From Clostridiaceae bacterium (GTDB lineage Bacteria; Bacillota; Clostridia; Saccharofermentanales; DTU023): a stretch of DNA of 64,000 nucleotides. This document shows, one piece after another, positions 36,749 to 45,666 of the stretch. Each line of letters opens with the position of its first letter. Position 1 is the stretch's first letter. The translations under genes were made by a program, and so were the position numbers. The notes beneath the pieces are model-generated. The model worked only from the letters and a program-made list of their open reading frames with translations, was not told the origin of the DNA and searched no databases. The stretch spans positions 180,510-244,509 of the forward strand of contig JAAYRL010000006.1 in NCBI GenBank assembly GCA_012518795.1, written 5' to 3'.

Positions 36749-38524
36749 TCAAATGGAAAATTGACTTTCGTATAAAGATTTAAATAGAGTGTTTGTTTGC
36801 ATCAGAGATGTGAAATTTCCTTGCTCTACAATGTTGCCGTCTTGCATCACCAGAATTAAATCTGCATCAAGAATAGTCGATAAACGATGTGCAATGACAA
36901 AACTTGTCCGGCCTTTCATCATCTCATGGAACGCTTTTTGTACACGCATTTCGGTCATCGTATCGATATCTGAAGTTGCTTCATCCAAAATTAACATTGG
37001 CGGATTCTGCAACATTACTCTTGCTACGGTCAATAATTGTTGTTGTCCTTGAGACAGTACATTGTCTTCACCAATAATTGTTTCATAACCATGTGGCAAG
37101 CGCCTGATAAATTGATCTGCCTCTATACTTTTGCATACAGCTTCAATTTCCGCTCTGGTAGCTTGAGGATTGGCAAATGATAGATTCTCAAGGATTGTTC
37201 CTTTAAACAACCAAACGTCTTGTAAAACCATTCCGAAACTACGTCTGACGCTCTGTCTGGTAACACCGGTAATATCTTGACCATCAATCGAGATTTGACC
37301 GGAATCTAAATCATAGAAGCGCATTAACAAATTGACTAATGTCGTTTTGCCTGCTCCGGTTGGACCGACAATTGCAATTTTGGAAAGTCCTGGTATTTCA
37401 ACATTCAGGTTTTCGATCAAAGGTTTATCTTTGTCATAAGAAAAATAAACCTGATCGAATCTGATTTTTCCCTGATTTACTTTGAGATTTGGCATATCTG
37501 AAGGTTCACTCGGTACAGGTTCAATACTTAAAACTTCAAATATTTTACCGGCTGAAGCTAAGGCAGCCTGCAATTGAGTAATGATCTCGGTGATTTCATT
37601 AATGGGTTTGGAAAATTGATTTGCATAAAATAACAAACTACCGACTTGTCCAACTGTTAACTCACCTTTCAGAGCCAAATAACTGGCTAAAGCACCACAC
37701 AAAATATACGATGTTGCATTGATTAATCGAGTTGAAGGATTGGTTAAAGAAGAATAAAACTGAGCTTTTTGCCCGTAACGATATAGTTCTTGATTTAATT
37801 CACGATATTGTTCGATATATTGTTGGTCTGCCTGTAAAGTTCTGACTAAAGTGTGTCCGGCAATCGTCTCTTCCGCCAAACCGTTAAGTATTCCGCGTTG
37901 CTCCGCTTCCAAACTATACATATTATATGAACTTCGACTAATAGTTCTTGAAACAAGAATAATGATCGGTGTCAAAAATAAAATCAACAGAGTAACTTGC
38001 CAACTAATAGAAAACATAAAATATATTGAGCCGACTAAACTGACCAAACCTGAAAATAGCTGCGGTAATCCACTGATTAAACCATCATTAACTTGATCAA
38101 TATCTGTACTGATCAAACTGCTAATCGAACCATATTTTACTGAATCAAAATAACTCAAAGGTAATTCTTCAATGTGATTGTAGATATCTGAACGTAAATC
38201 GGTTATGATCTTGGCGGAAATCCGAGAAGTCAGTAAACCGAGCAGCCAATTCAATGTCGAAGCAAGAAGATAAACACTAATTAGAATCAAAGTCAAATTG
38301 ATAAAATTATTCGTTATTGTGCCTTGATTAACAACTAACAAATCAATGGCTTGTCCGATTAATTTAGGCCCCAGTAAAAATAAAATATTACTCAAAACAG
38401 CAAAAATAATAATTGCTGCTAATTGTCCGGGAGCTTTTAACATTCTGTGCATTAAAAGTTTAAACGGAGATTTCGAACTCGAACGATAATCAATCTGTTT
38501 ATTATTGTTGATTAATTTATTCAT
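36749..38524 (-). CDS. ABC exporter half-transporter, catalytic-type NBD
   Basis: A 591-residue type IV ABC exporter subunit: six membrane helices (about 30-330) and an NBD with Walker A VGPTGAGKTT, signature LSQGQQQ, Walker B LILDEATSDID with the catalytic Glu, and the switch His (AHRLSTI). Its start overlaps the end of the partner gene by 8 nt. The pair matches heterodimeric multidrug exporters such as BmrCD, in which only one site is fully competent; note that the signature here is SQGQQ rather than SGGQR. Confidence 0.95.
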   Translation of the reverse strand: MNKLINNNKQIDYRSSSKSPFKLLMHRMLKAPGQLAAIIIFAVLSNILFLLGPKLIGQAIDLLVVNQGTITNNFINLTLILISVYLLASTLNWLLGLLTSRISAKIITDLRSDIYNHIEELPLSYFDSVKYGSISSLISTDIDQVNDGLISGLPQLFSGLVSLVGSIYFMFSISWQVTLLILFLTPIIILVSRTISRSSYNMYSLEAEQRGILNGLAEETIAGHTLVRTLQADQQYIEQYRELNQELYRYGQKAQFYSSLTNPSTRLINATSYILCGALASYLALKGELTVGQVGSLLFYANQFSKPINEITEIITQLQAALASAGKIFEVLSIEPVPSEPSDMPNLKVNQGKIRFDQVYFSYDKDKPLIENLNVEIPGLSKIAIVGPTGAGKTTLVNLLMRFYDLDSGQISIDGQDITGVTRQSVRRSFGMVLQDVWLFKGTILENLSFANPQATRAEIEAVCKSIEADQFIRRLPHGYETIIGEDNVLSQGQQQLLTVARVMLQNPPMLILDEATSDIDTMTEMRVQKAFHEMMKGRTSFVIAHRLSTILDADLILVMQDGNIVEQGNFTSLMQTNTLFKSLYESQFSI

Positions 38525-40316
38525 GCATCAAATCTCTGCTTTCCGTTTGCGAACGGTATATCTCTTGATATAATTCGTTTTCAGCCAATAATTCCTGATC
38601 AGTACCAAATCCGGCAATTTCTCCATTGTTCAGTAACAGAATCAGATCTGATCTACGGACTGTCGCAATTCTTTGACTTATTGTTATTAAATTCATAGCC
38701 TGAAACAAATCATCATTGCGCAGGGCTTTTTGTAAAGCCGCATCCGTGGCTAAATCCAAAGCACTTGAACTATCATCAAAGATTAAAACCCTCGGTTTAC
38801 GTAACAATGCTCGTGCTATACATAATCTTTGTCTTTGACCTCCGGAAAAATTTCCTCCACCACGTTCAACTTGCTGTAAAAGTCCTAATTTATCTTTTGC
38901 TACAAATTTTTTTGCCTGAGCTATGCTTAATACATGCCAAATATCATCATCTGTTATTCCGCTTAACCCTGCAGTCAAACTGTCACGTAAGGTACCACTG
39001 AATAATGAACTGCTTTGTGGAACAATTTGGATTAGGTTCAATAATTCAGCTTCGGTATATGATTCCAGATCGCGACCAAATAGTTCAATCTCTCCGGCTT
39101 GAATCGGATAACGTTTTTCCAATAAAAAAACCAAACTTGATTTTCCTGAACCGGTCGGACCAATTATTCCCAATGATTTACCTCCCGGCAACGAAAAGGA
39201 TAAATCATCAAATAATAAAACACTACTGTTAGGATAAGCAAAATCTACATTTTTGAAAGTAATCGAATTGGCCGGAATATTCCTTGTTGCATCATTTTGT
39301 TCCATCTTATCATCTTCAACTGCTTTGAAATCCGGAGTTACGTAATCTTGTTGTACCGGGTTCCAATCACGTTCTGCTGTCATAAAGATTTCACTGACTC
39401 TTAAAGCACTTGCATAAGCTCTGGTATAAAGCAAAACTAAATTGGATAAAACTGTCAGTGCCGTCAACAGCATGGTTAAATAATTGATTAAAGCAATCAC
39501 CTCGCCGGAATGTAAGTTTCCTAACCTGATTTCACCGGCAGAAATCCAAAGCAAAGCAACTGCAATTAAGTTTAACGCCAACATAGTCAAAGGATTTAAC
39601 AAAGCAGACAAACGTCCGATTCGCTGCAATATCTTTTCTAAATCTTCATTAGTCCAATGATATTGCTTAGCTTTTTCTGCGCTGCGTGAAACTGCTCTTA
39701 TTACTCTGATTCCTTCCAATAATTCCAATAATCTGCCAATCAAGCGATCCGTTAAACGTTGCGACCTGTTAACTAAGGGTAGAATTGATTTCGTGATGAA
39801 AAACAGAATCAAAATAAAAATTAATACTGCAAGTAAAAAGACAAGTAAAAATTTACTGTTGATCAACGAGACCATAACCAACGAACCGACACAGATAAAA
39901 GGTGTTCGCGGAACCAGTCTGATCAACATTGCTAATGCATGTTGCAAAGTTTGAATATCGGAAGTAATGCGACTCGTTAAAGAAGCTGTACCAAATTTAC
40001 TGATATCTTTTTCAGCAAGATGGAGGATATGAGAAAATAAATCATTGCGTAAGTCAGTGCCATAACTTTGAGAAGCTACAGATGCATTATACTGACAGAC
40101 AAAAGCACATAACATTCCACAAACAGCCAAACCCAAACTGATTAAAGTGTATTGAATAATCAGGTTTGAATTTCCGAAAGCTATTCCTTGATCAACCATC
40201 CGTGCAATTAATAAAGGTACAATTAATTCAAGAATAACTTCGGTAAATTTAAAAATTTGCCCTATCACAATCCGTTTACGATAGGGCTTTATTTTGCTTA
40301 ATACAGGTTGAAGCAT
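38517..40316 (-). CDS. ABC exporter half-transporter with degenerate NBD
   Basis: A 599-residue partner subunit of the exporter. Six membrane helices are followed by an NBD with Walker A GPTGSGKSS, a normal signature FSGGQRQR, but Walker B LIFDDSSSALD where the catalytic Glu is Asp; the switch position reads ISQRIATV with Gln instead of His. This is the degenerate-site pattern of heterodimeric exporters. A polar insertion of about 20 residues precedes the NBD. The gene is 18 nt downstream of the lipoprotein gene, so the three are probably one operon. Confidence 0.95.
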   Translation of the reverse strand: MLQPVLSKIKPYRKRIVIGQIFKFTEVILELIVPLLIARMVDQGIAFGNSNLIIQYTLISLGLAVCGMLCAFVCQYNASVASQSYGTDLRNDLFSHILHLAEKDISKFGTASLTSRITSDIQTLQHALAMLIRLVPRTPFICVGSLVMVSLINSKFLLVFLLAVLIFILILFFITKSILPLVNRSQRLTDRLIGRLLELLEGIRVIRAVSRSAEKAKQYHWTNEDLEKILQRIGRLSALLNPLTMLALNLIAVALLWISAGEIRLGNLHSGEVIALINYLTMLLTALTVLSNLVLLYTRAYASALRVSEIFMTAERDWNPVQQDYVTPDFKAVEDDKMEQNDATRNIPANSITFKNVDFAYPNSSVLLFDDLSFSLPGGKSLGIIGPTGSGKSSLVFLLEKRYPIQAGEIELFGRDLESYTEAELLNLIQIVPQSSSLFSGTLRDSLTAGLSGITDDDIWHVLSIAQAKKFVAKDKLGLLQQVERGGGNFSGGQRQRLCIARALLRKPRVLIFDDSSSALDLATDAALQKALRNDDLFQAMNLITISQRIATVRRSDLILLLNNGEIAGFGTDQELLAENELYQEIYRSQTESRDLMHE

Positions 40317-40334
40317 TGTGATAATTTGATCTGA

Positions 40335-41039
40335 CTAACCATTTAAAACTTGTTCAATTTTATCGAATAAACTAGGCTTAGCAGTCGGATCAAAAGCATT
40401 TTCTACATTATATAATGTTTTATCTTTAGCAATTCGGTAAGCAGGAAGATATTGGATATCAAAGTCTTGAATTAAATTTTTATTTTGTTCAATATCAATT
40501 TTGATAACCAATGCTTTGTCACCGTAATGATCAGCAATACCATTCAAATAGGGCAACGATTTCAGACTTGGAGGCGAATAATCAGCAACCAATTCAACAA
40601 TGACCGGTTTCTCCTGATCAATCAGCCAATTGAGCAAATTGTATTGAAACGGAACTTCTTTTAATTTACCGTCATGCTTTACAATCAAATTAATGCCTTT
40701 TATATCTGAGTCAATTTCCAGACTTGCAACTTGTGAGACATCATCAACTATTAACTTTGCAGCTTCGAGATCGCTAACCGCTTCAATCTCACTGATCGGT
40801 GTAATTTGCTGATCTAAATTCGATTGTCCCGCTTGATTTGGCTGATTTATAATAACTTCATCTTCAGCTTGCCCATCCTGGTTAATCAAACCTTCTTCAT
40901 TAGACTGATCACCGGCATTTGCTCCCTTATCAGCATCAGTTTTATTTTTGTCGGATTTACAACCAATCAAGGTTAGACATAGAATCAAACTCAATCCGAA
41001 TATTACGGTTTTTCTAATCAATCTTTCTAACTCGCTCAT
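40335..41039 (-). CDS. Thioredoxin-fold lipoprotein without CxxC
   Basis: A 234-residue lipoprotein: signal segment with lipobox LIGC, an acidic Asp/Gln/Asn-rich linker, and a C-terminal thioredoxin-like domain (about 135-232) seen in PVIVELVADYSPPSL, ALVIKIDIEQN and IQYLPAYRIAKD. The place of the CxxC active site holds SPPS, so it cannot act as a disulfide exchanger. It is the first gene before the heterodimeric exporter. Function unknown; perhaps a binding or chaperone domain. Confidence 0.78.
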   Translation of the reverse strand: MSELERLIRKTVIFGLSLILCLTLIGCKSDKNKTDADKGANAGDQSNEEGLINQDGQAEDEVIINQPNQAGQSNLDQQITPISEIEAVSDLEAAKLIVDDVSQVASLEIDSDIKGINLIVKHDGKLKEVPFQYNLLNWLIDQEKPVIVELVADYSPPSLKSLPYLNGIADHYGDKALVIKIDIEQNKNLIQDFDIQYLPAYRIAKDKTLYNVENAFDPTAKPSLFDKIEQVLNG

Positions 41040-41193
41040 AAATAATCATCCTTATACGAAAATTTAGCTCCTAGCCAATCACCCATAATTTTACATATTT
41101 AAGTGATAATATTATTTACCATCTATTTTACATAATTAAGGCTAATAATACTAATAATTTAAAACAAATTGTTTAAAATAAAAAAGGCAAAAT

Positions 41194-41236
41194 AAAAAAG
41201 GACTATCTTAAAATTTTATCTCTTTTAAAACAGTCC
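41194..41236 (-). terminator. Rho-independent terminator of rpmB
   Basis: On the minus strand GGACTGTTTTAAAA pairs imperfectly with TTTTAAGATAGTCC, followed by TTTTTTATTTT. It lies 30 nt after the rpmB stop codon. Confidence 0.8.
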
Positions 41237-41266
41237 GAGGAATTCAAAATATTACAATGAAAAATA

Positions 41267-41464
41267 TTAAGCGCGTTCAACTTTATCAGAACGGAGACAA
41301 CGTGTGCAAACATTCATTCTTCTTGGTGTACCATCTACCATCACACGAACGCGTTTCACATTGGCTTTTTGTTGTCTGAGACCACGACGTGAGATCTGAG
41401 AACGTGTCATCGTAATTTTTCTACCAAAATGTATGTCTTTTTGACAAATTTCACATTTAGCCAT
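41267..41464 (-). CDS. rpmB: 50S ribosomal protein L28
   Basis: A 65-residue ribosomal protein of the large subunit. It starts MAKCEICQK and contains CTRCL near the end, giving the four-cysteine zinc form of L28 (Cys4, Cys7, and the CTRC pair). The HFGRKITMTRSQISRRG stretch is typical of the family. Followed by its own terminator. Confidence 0.97.
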   Translation of the reverse strand: MAKCEICQKDIHFGRKITMTRSQISRRGLRQQKANVKRVRVMVDGTPRRMNVCTRCLRSDKVERA

Positions 41465-41547
41465 CCTAACACCTCCATTCAGGAATTTGCTCGTCTATAT
41501 TATACGTTTTGCAATAGCTGTATTGCCAATCACCTTTTAATTAAAAC

Positions 41548-41574
41548 AGCCTGTAATCCGAGTCATTACAGGCT
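41548..41574 (-). terminator. Terminator of the tRNA pair
   Basis: A perfect 10-bp stem AGCCTGTAAT / ATTACAGGCT with a 7-nt loop, followed on the minus strand by GTTTTAATT. It lies directly after tRNA-Glu. Confidence 0.85.
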
Positions 41575-41578
41575 ATAA

Positions 41579-41653
41579 TGGTGACCCGTAGGGGAATCGA
41601 ACCCCTGATTCCGCCGTGAAAGGGCGGTGTCTTAACCTCTTGACCAACGGGCC
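41579..41653 (-). tRNA. tRNA-Glu (anticodon TTC)
   Basis: A 75-nt gene with CCA encoded. The acceptor GGCCCGT pairs with ACGGGTC, the anticodon loop is CTTTCAC with TTC, and the T arm is AGGGGTTCGAATCCCCT. It is 4 nt downstream of tRNA-Met and served by gltX in this window. Confidence 0.97.
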
Positions 41654-41657
41654 ATCT

Positions 41658-41734
41658 TGGTAGCGGCGGTAAGATTTGAACTTACGACCGTCCGGGTATG
41701 AACCGAATGCTCTGGCCAGCTGAGCTACGCCGCC
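41658..41734 (-). tRNA. tRNA-Met (anticodon CAT, elongator type)
   Basis: A 77-nt gene with CCA encoded. The acceptor GGCGGCG pairs with CGCCGCT, the anticodon loop is TTCATAC. The sequence resembles clostridial elongator tRNA-Met rather than the initiator. A lysidine-modified tRNA-Ile also reads CAT but is less likely. Confidence 0.93.
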
Positions 41735-41814
41735 GTGCATACGCTGTTTTAAACGCTTAATGATAATAGCAACGAATTCTCAAGATGTCAAATCATTTTC
41801 AAAATAATTTTTCG

Positions 41815-43056
41815 TTAATCAAACAATCGCCTTACAATAACTAAACTGTCAGCAATTTTTTCATTTGCTGATAAGCTGATAATTTGAACCGATCCTTGAT
41901 TACCTGAAGCATAGAGTATATTACCATCTGCTAAATAAATAGCTGATGATGTCAATTTGTCCGGATTTTTATCTAATGAGAAAAATAAGATATCTCCCGC
42001 TTTTAAGGCATCAATGTTCGGCATGCCTCGTTTATCTCTTTCAAAAGATATTTGTGTACCGTAATTTGCTTGATCTTGCATAATACGCGGAATTTTCAGA
42101 CCATTGGTTTTTCCGGCAAGATAAATTATCGAGGGCAAATCAATACCGCTCATATCTATTCCGCCAGGTACATATGCTACATTAATAAACATTAAAGCAC
42201 TGGAACAGAAGATATCTGCTTGCTTTTTTTCCGGCTCAGGAATAGCTTGATTTACATCCAAGAGTACCAGATTTTCTCTGCTCATCCAGCCGATATCCCC
42301 TCCGGGAAGAATTACGCGCACCACTCGTTCTGTCACATAATCCGCATAAAGCACACAGCCCATCGGAGCGATTCCAATGACATTACCCCCCGACGTATCC
42401 GAAACAATAGCTTTTTCACGATTGATTAACAATACTTTGTTTTTCGCCTTTTCGGTATTATGTGAATTAAGATTAAGAGTCAATTCATTCGCTAATACAT
42501 AGCCTTGTACTCCGTCCTGCAGCTCGATCAGATAGTATCCGTTATTAATTTGTGAATCTAATATCTCGACCGGTTCATTATAAATGCCGGAAGTTATACG
42601 AAGACTTTGACGATTCGGTTCTGCCCAAATTGCTACGCTTCTTTGATTGAGGACCGCATCGGCTTTTTGAAGAAAAGGATCAGTTTCAGTTTGTTCAGAA
42701 GTATTTTTAGCTTCTTGTTTCATCTGATACTTGTTAAATATAATTGGCACAAACCAAATTAATGCCACAGATAGTGCAATTACCAAAATCATTGGGAGCA
42801 ACCAGCTTGGAAAACTTCGTGACTTGGGTTTATTAAGATAAATATCTTGTTCGACAATTTCCAATTTGCGATCAGCTAAATCCGTTTCAATGTTTTTTAT
42901 CTTTTTCTTATTAATTTTTTGACTGGTTTTTTTATCGATTTGCTGACTGGTTTTTTTATCTATTTGCTGATTTAATTTTTTGTCGTTTTTCTGATCAGAT
43001 TTCTTTTCAAAATTCTCATTCGTCTTCCGATCATTTCTATTAGCTTTTTTACTCAT
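41815..43056 (-). CDS. SH3-like/NlpC-P60-like membrane protein, active site lost
   Basis: A 413-residue protein: a very basic N-terminus with a short repeat (QQIDKKTS, about 28-48), one membrane segment (about 84-106), two SH3-like segments (about 135-265) and a C-terminal NlpC/P60-like domain. The family DCSG is DMSG (Met302), the histidine of HVGIYL is Ser370, and the third catalytic position (HA in active enzymes) is Tyr382. It is therefore not a cysteine peptidase; it may bind peptidoglycan. The active relative at 57344 shows the intact motifs. It overlaps acpS by 8 nt. Confidence 0.85.
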   Translation of the reverse strand: MSKKANRNDRKTNENFEKKSDQKNDKKLNQQIDKKTSQQIDKKTSQKINKKKIKNIETDLADRKLEIVEQDIYLNKPKSRSFPSWLLPMILVIALSVALIWFVPIIFNKYQMKQEAKNTSEQTETDPFLQKADAVLNQRSVAIWAEPNRQSLRITSGIYNEPVEILDSQINNGYYLIELQDGVQGYVLANELTLNLNSHNTEKAKNKVLLINREKAIVSDTSGGNVIGIAPMGCVLYADYVTERVVRVILPGGDIGWMSRENLVLLDVNQAIPEPEKKQADIFCSSALMFINVAYVPGGIDMSGIDLPSIIYLAGKTNGLKIPRIMQDQANYGTQISFERDKRGMPNIDALKAGDILFFSLDKNPDKLTSSAIYLADGNILYASGNQGSVQIISLSANEKIADSLVIVRRLFD

Positions 43057-43444
43057 AATTATTCTTCTTCGAATCAGTCAATATTACACACACTGCAACA
43101 ACATAATTTTTTTCATGACTGATACTTATATCTACATCTATTCCGCTCATCTTATCATATCTGGCAAGTGCCTCACCGCTCAAAGCTACATGCGGTTTGC
43201 CTAACTCATCGTACGAGATGAAAATATCATGCCACTTTACATCCGCCTGCCAGATACCACTGCCAATTGCTTTAGAAACTGCTTCTTTAGCAGCAAAAAA
43301 ACCTCCTAAACTCTCAGGTCTATTTCGTGCATTTTCAATTTCTTCTTCAACCAAAAAAGTTAAAAGAAAATTTTTCCCTCTGCGTTCGAGGGATTTCTTA
43401 AATCTTCGCAAATCTAGTATATCTACACCTGTGTTAATCCGCAT
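43049..43444 (-). CDS. acpS: Holo-[acyl-carrier-protein] synthase
   Basis: AcpS moves phosphopantetheine from CoA to the acyl carrier protein. It has the GVDILDL start, the FFAAKEAVSKAIG core and SISHEKNYVVAVCV near the end. The frame opens at 43495 inside the helicase-loader gene, but family length (about 125-130 residues) and AAGGA upstream favour ATG 43444, giving 131 residues and an 11-nt overlap with the gene before. Overlaps the NlpC/P60-like gene by 8 nt. Confidence 0.9.
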   Translation of the reverse strand: MRINTGVDILDLRRFKKSLERRGKNFLLTFLVEEEIENARNRPESLGGFFAAKEAVSKAIGSGIWQADVKWHDIFISYDELGKPHVALSGEALARYDKMSGIDVDISISHEKNYVVAVCVILTDSKKNNYE

Positions 43445-44465
43445 CTTGTTCAATTTTTCCTTTTGCAGTTTGGGTTCTGATATCAGGTCCTTCAAGCATC
43501 AATAATTGATAGTTCCCGGTAATTCTGCTCTGAATCCTCTCATCATATTCTTCAGCAAGCTCCGATGGTTTAAGATTACCGGTCATAATAACCGGCAAAT
43601 TCGCATTGAGGCGATCATCCAGCAAAACTATCAGATCAGAATAAGTATTGAGCAATCCTTTTGCTTCAAGACCGATATCATCAATACAAAGCAATTCAGT
43701 TTTATTAATTAAATCGAATCTTCTGTTAACTGAATCCTGTTCTTCCGGATCCGGACTGAAACTATTGAGCAATGTTCTGCGTTGAGCCATTAATTCAAAT
43801 AATTTGACCGCTTTGATAAACACAAGATTTACTCCTTGTTTGTTCAATTCATTAGCTATACAAGACATTAAAAAAGTTTTGCCGGTGCCGGTTGTACCGA
43901 AAAAATACAAATTGTCCGGATTCTCAGCGAAGTTATCTGCATATCTTTTTGCAATAGTTCTTAAACCACGCATTGCTTCGCGTGGCGAAAGTTTGCCTTG
44001 AAAGAATACCGGATTTTTTTGTTCTGAAAAAATATCTATATTAAAATTTGCAAATGTATGATCCGGAGATGGTAAATAGAGATTATTTTGTTGATTGATT
44101 TCCATTAAAACACGATCGACGCATGAACAATAATCATTATTAATCCAGCCCCTATCTCGACAAATTTTGCAATTATAATCAGGTTCCAGATAATCTAAAG
44201 GAATATTATGTAAATTCAATATATTTACCAATTCTCGATCTATCTCGGCTAATTCAAGTGTTTTCTGATCAACAAATCCACTGATTTGATTTCTGATATG
44301 GGCAATTCCCGCCTGTATCTTTTTATTCTCTAATTCCCTTATTTCAGGATAAGCTTGATAAATTGAGTTCACTTTATGATCTCGAATCCTCTCCGCTTTT
44401 TGTCTTAATATTTCATAATAACGATTCAAACGTTTTTTCGTATATTGATCAAAATTCCGTGTCAT
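43434..44465 (-). CDS. Replicative helicase loader (DnaC/DnaI-like AAA+)
   Basis: A 343-residue AAA+ ATPase. The N-terminal region holds a zinc-type cluster (CKICRDRG...CSC, about 120-138); the ATPase follows with FFGTTGTGKTFL (Walker A), LLCIDDIGLEA (Walker B) and MTGNLKPSELAEEYDERIQSRI (sensor and arginine region). Such proteins load DnaB helicase at origins. It overlaps the DnaD-like gene by 4 nt; DnaD and DnaI-type loaders work together in Firmicute replication start. Confidence 0.93.
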   Translation of the reverse strand: MTRNFDQYTKKRLNRYYEILRQKAERIRDHKVNSIYQAYPEIRELENKKIQAGIAHIRNQISGFVDQKTLELAEIDRELVNILNLHNIPLDYLEPDYNCKICRDRGWINNDYCSCVDRVLMEINQQNNLYLPSPDHTFANFNIDIFSEQKNPVFFQGKLSPREAMRGLRTIAKRYADNFAENPDNLYFFGTTGTGKTFLMSCIANELNKQGVNLVFIKAVKLFELMAQRRTLLNSFSPDPEEQDSVNRRFDLINKTELLCIDDIGLEAKGLLNTYSDLIVLLDDRLNANLPVIMTGNLKPSELAEEYDERIQSRITGNYQLLMLEGPDIRTQTAKGKIEQDAD

Positions 44466-45472
44466 TTCTCATTTTCTCCTGCTTCGGAATAACGTTGAAT
44501 CAGATCTAAGCGGTATAATTCTTCTTCAGGCACATCTTGTTTTGCTTGTTCTTTTGTCTTGAGACGTCGTCTTGCTTGAGGTGAACTACTAACTTTTCTT
44601 GTACCGGCGGAATGTTTGCGATGTTCTTTTTGGTCCGCTTTAATTGCTGTTGCGGTCTTCAAACCTTTTTTGTACCAAGCAGTAAGAATTGAATCAATGT
44701 ATTTAAAACTCGGAGAACCGACATTGACAGTCTCAGCCATCGCTAAATTAATAATATCAAAATTGTAATCGTATTGCTTAATCCATTTATCGACCAATTC
44801 TTCCTGATATTCAGTCAAGAAACCTTTAATGTTTAATTTCTTGCGAATTTTTTGCAGTATGATCTGTCTTGCTTCATAATTTTTATAATATTGATTCAGT
44901 TGACTGTATGTTTTGACCCCGGACTCACCCCAGTTTTTTGCAATACCTGAAACGTACCCCGGATTTTTCAACATTTGTTTGGAACCTGCTTCAGCAAAAA
45001 TAGCATACACGACTTCAGGCTCAAATTGATATTGATTGAACCATTCATCAATAATTGTATAAAATCCCAAAGGCATAACACCCTGAAAGAATGTATCATT
45101 GATTTGATTGATAATGGCTTCTCTGCGCGAAATATCAGCTTCTGATACATTTTCATCAGGCTGATTGCGCTGTATATTACGTTTGATTTCTTTAGCTTTA
45201 AGATCAATCAATTCAATGTTGCCACTTTGAATATTGATCAGTTGAACTTGTTGCAGTTCAGTCAAAGCTTGCTCCGCTTTATTCACACTGACACCCAATC
45301 TTTGCGCAAGATTCGCCGGTGAAGCTTTGCGATTACCATGTTGAAAAGTTAAGAGCAAGGTTAAATAGCAGCGTATTGCATTTCCGCTCAATCTATTAAT
45401 ATATTCAGTAATAAATAAATCAGGTACCAAAGTATCTGATAGGTGCAATGTTTGATTAAAACTTATCTGCAT
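44462..45472 (-). CDS. DnaD-like replication protein
   Basis: A 336-residue protein with an N-terminal winged-helix-type DnaD domain (about 10-110) and one or two DnaD/DnaB C-terminal domains (about 125-285), the second ending in the YIDSILTAWYKKGLKT motif that marks the family. It helps remodel DNA and recruit the helicase loader, whose gene overlaps its 3' end. The frame opens at GTG 45514; AAGGA with 8-nt spacing favours ATG 45472. The basic tail is rich in Lys, Arg and Gln. Confidence 0.9.
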   Translation of the reverse strand: MQISFNQTLHLSDTLVPDLFITEYINRLSGNAIRCYLTLLLTFQHGNRKASPANLAQRLGVSVNKAEQALTELQQVQLINIQSGNIELIDLKAKEIKRNIQRNQPDENVSEADISRREAIINQINDTFFQGVMPLGFYTIIDEWFNQYQFEPEVVYAIFAEAGSKQMLKNPGYVSGIAKNWGESGVKTYSQLNQYYKNYEARQIILQKIRKKLNIKGFLTEYQEELVDKWIKQYDYNFDIINLAMAETVNVGSPSFKYIDSILTAWYKKGLKTATAIKADQKEHRKHSAGTRKVSSSPQARRRLKTKEQAKQDVPEEELYRLDLIQRYSEAGENEK

Positions 45473-45581
45473 GAATACATTCCTTTTCTTTATCTGCAAA
45501 AAACGACTGTTCACCTAATGTAACTACTTAACTAATGTAAATGATTATATATGAAATTCATTATATTCGTTAAATTCAGAA

Positions 45582-45615
45582 AAATCCCCGTAACTAAGTT
45601 TTGCTACGGGGATTT
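45582..45615 (-). terminator. Terminator of nifJ
   Basis: A perfect 11-bp stem AAATCCCCGTA / TACGGGGATTT, followed on the minus strand by a T-run (the stem's own TTT plus TT). It lies 50 nt after the nifJ stop. Confidence 0.88.
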
Positions 45616-45666
45616 ATTATAACATATTTATTATTTGCCTTTGCAGTTATGTTTCTGCATTAATAA

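Noticed and set aside
38517..40316. Degenerate NBD as an unusual finding
   Set aside because: A non-canonical site in one half is normal for heterodimeric ABC exporters.
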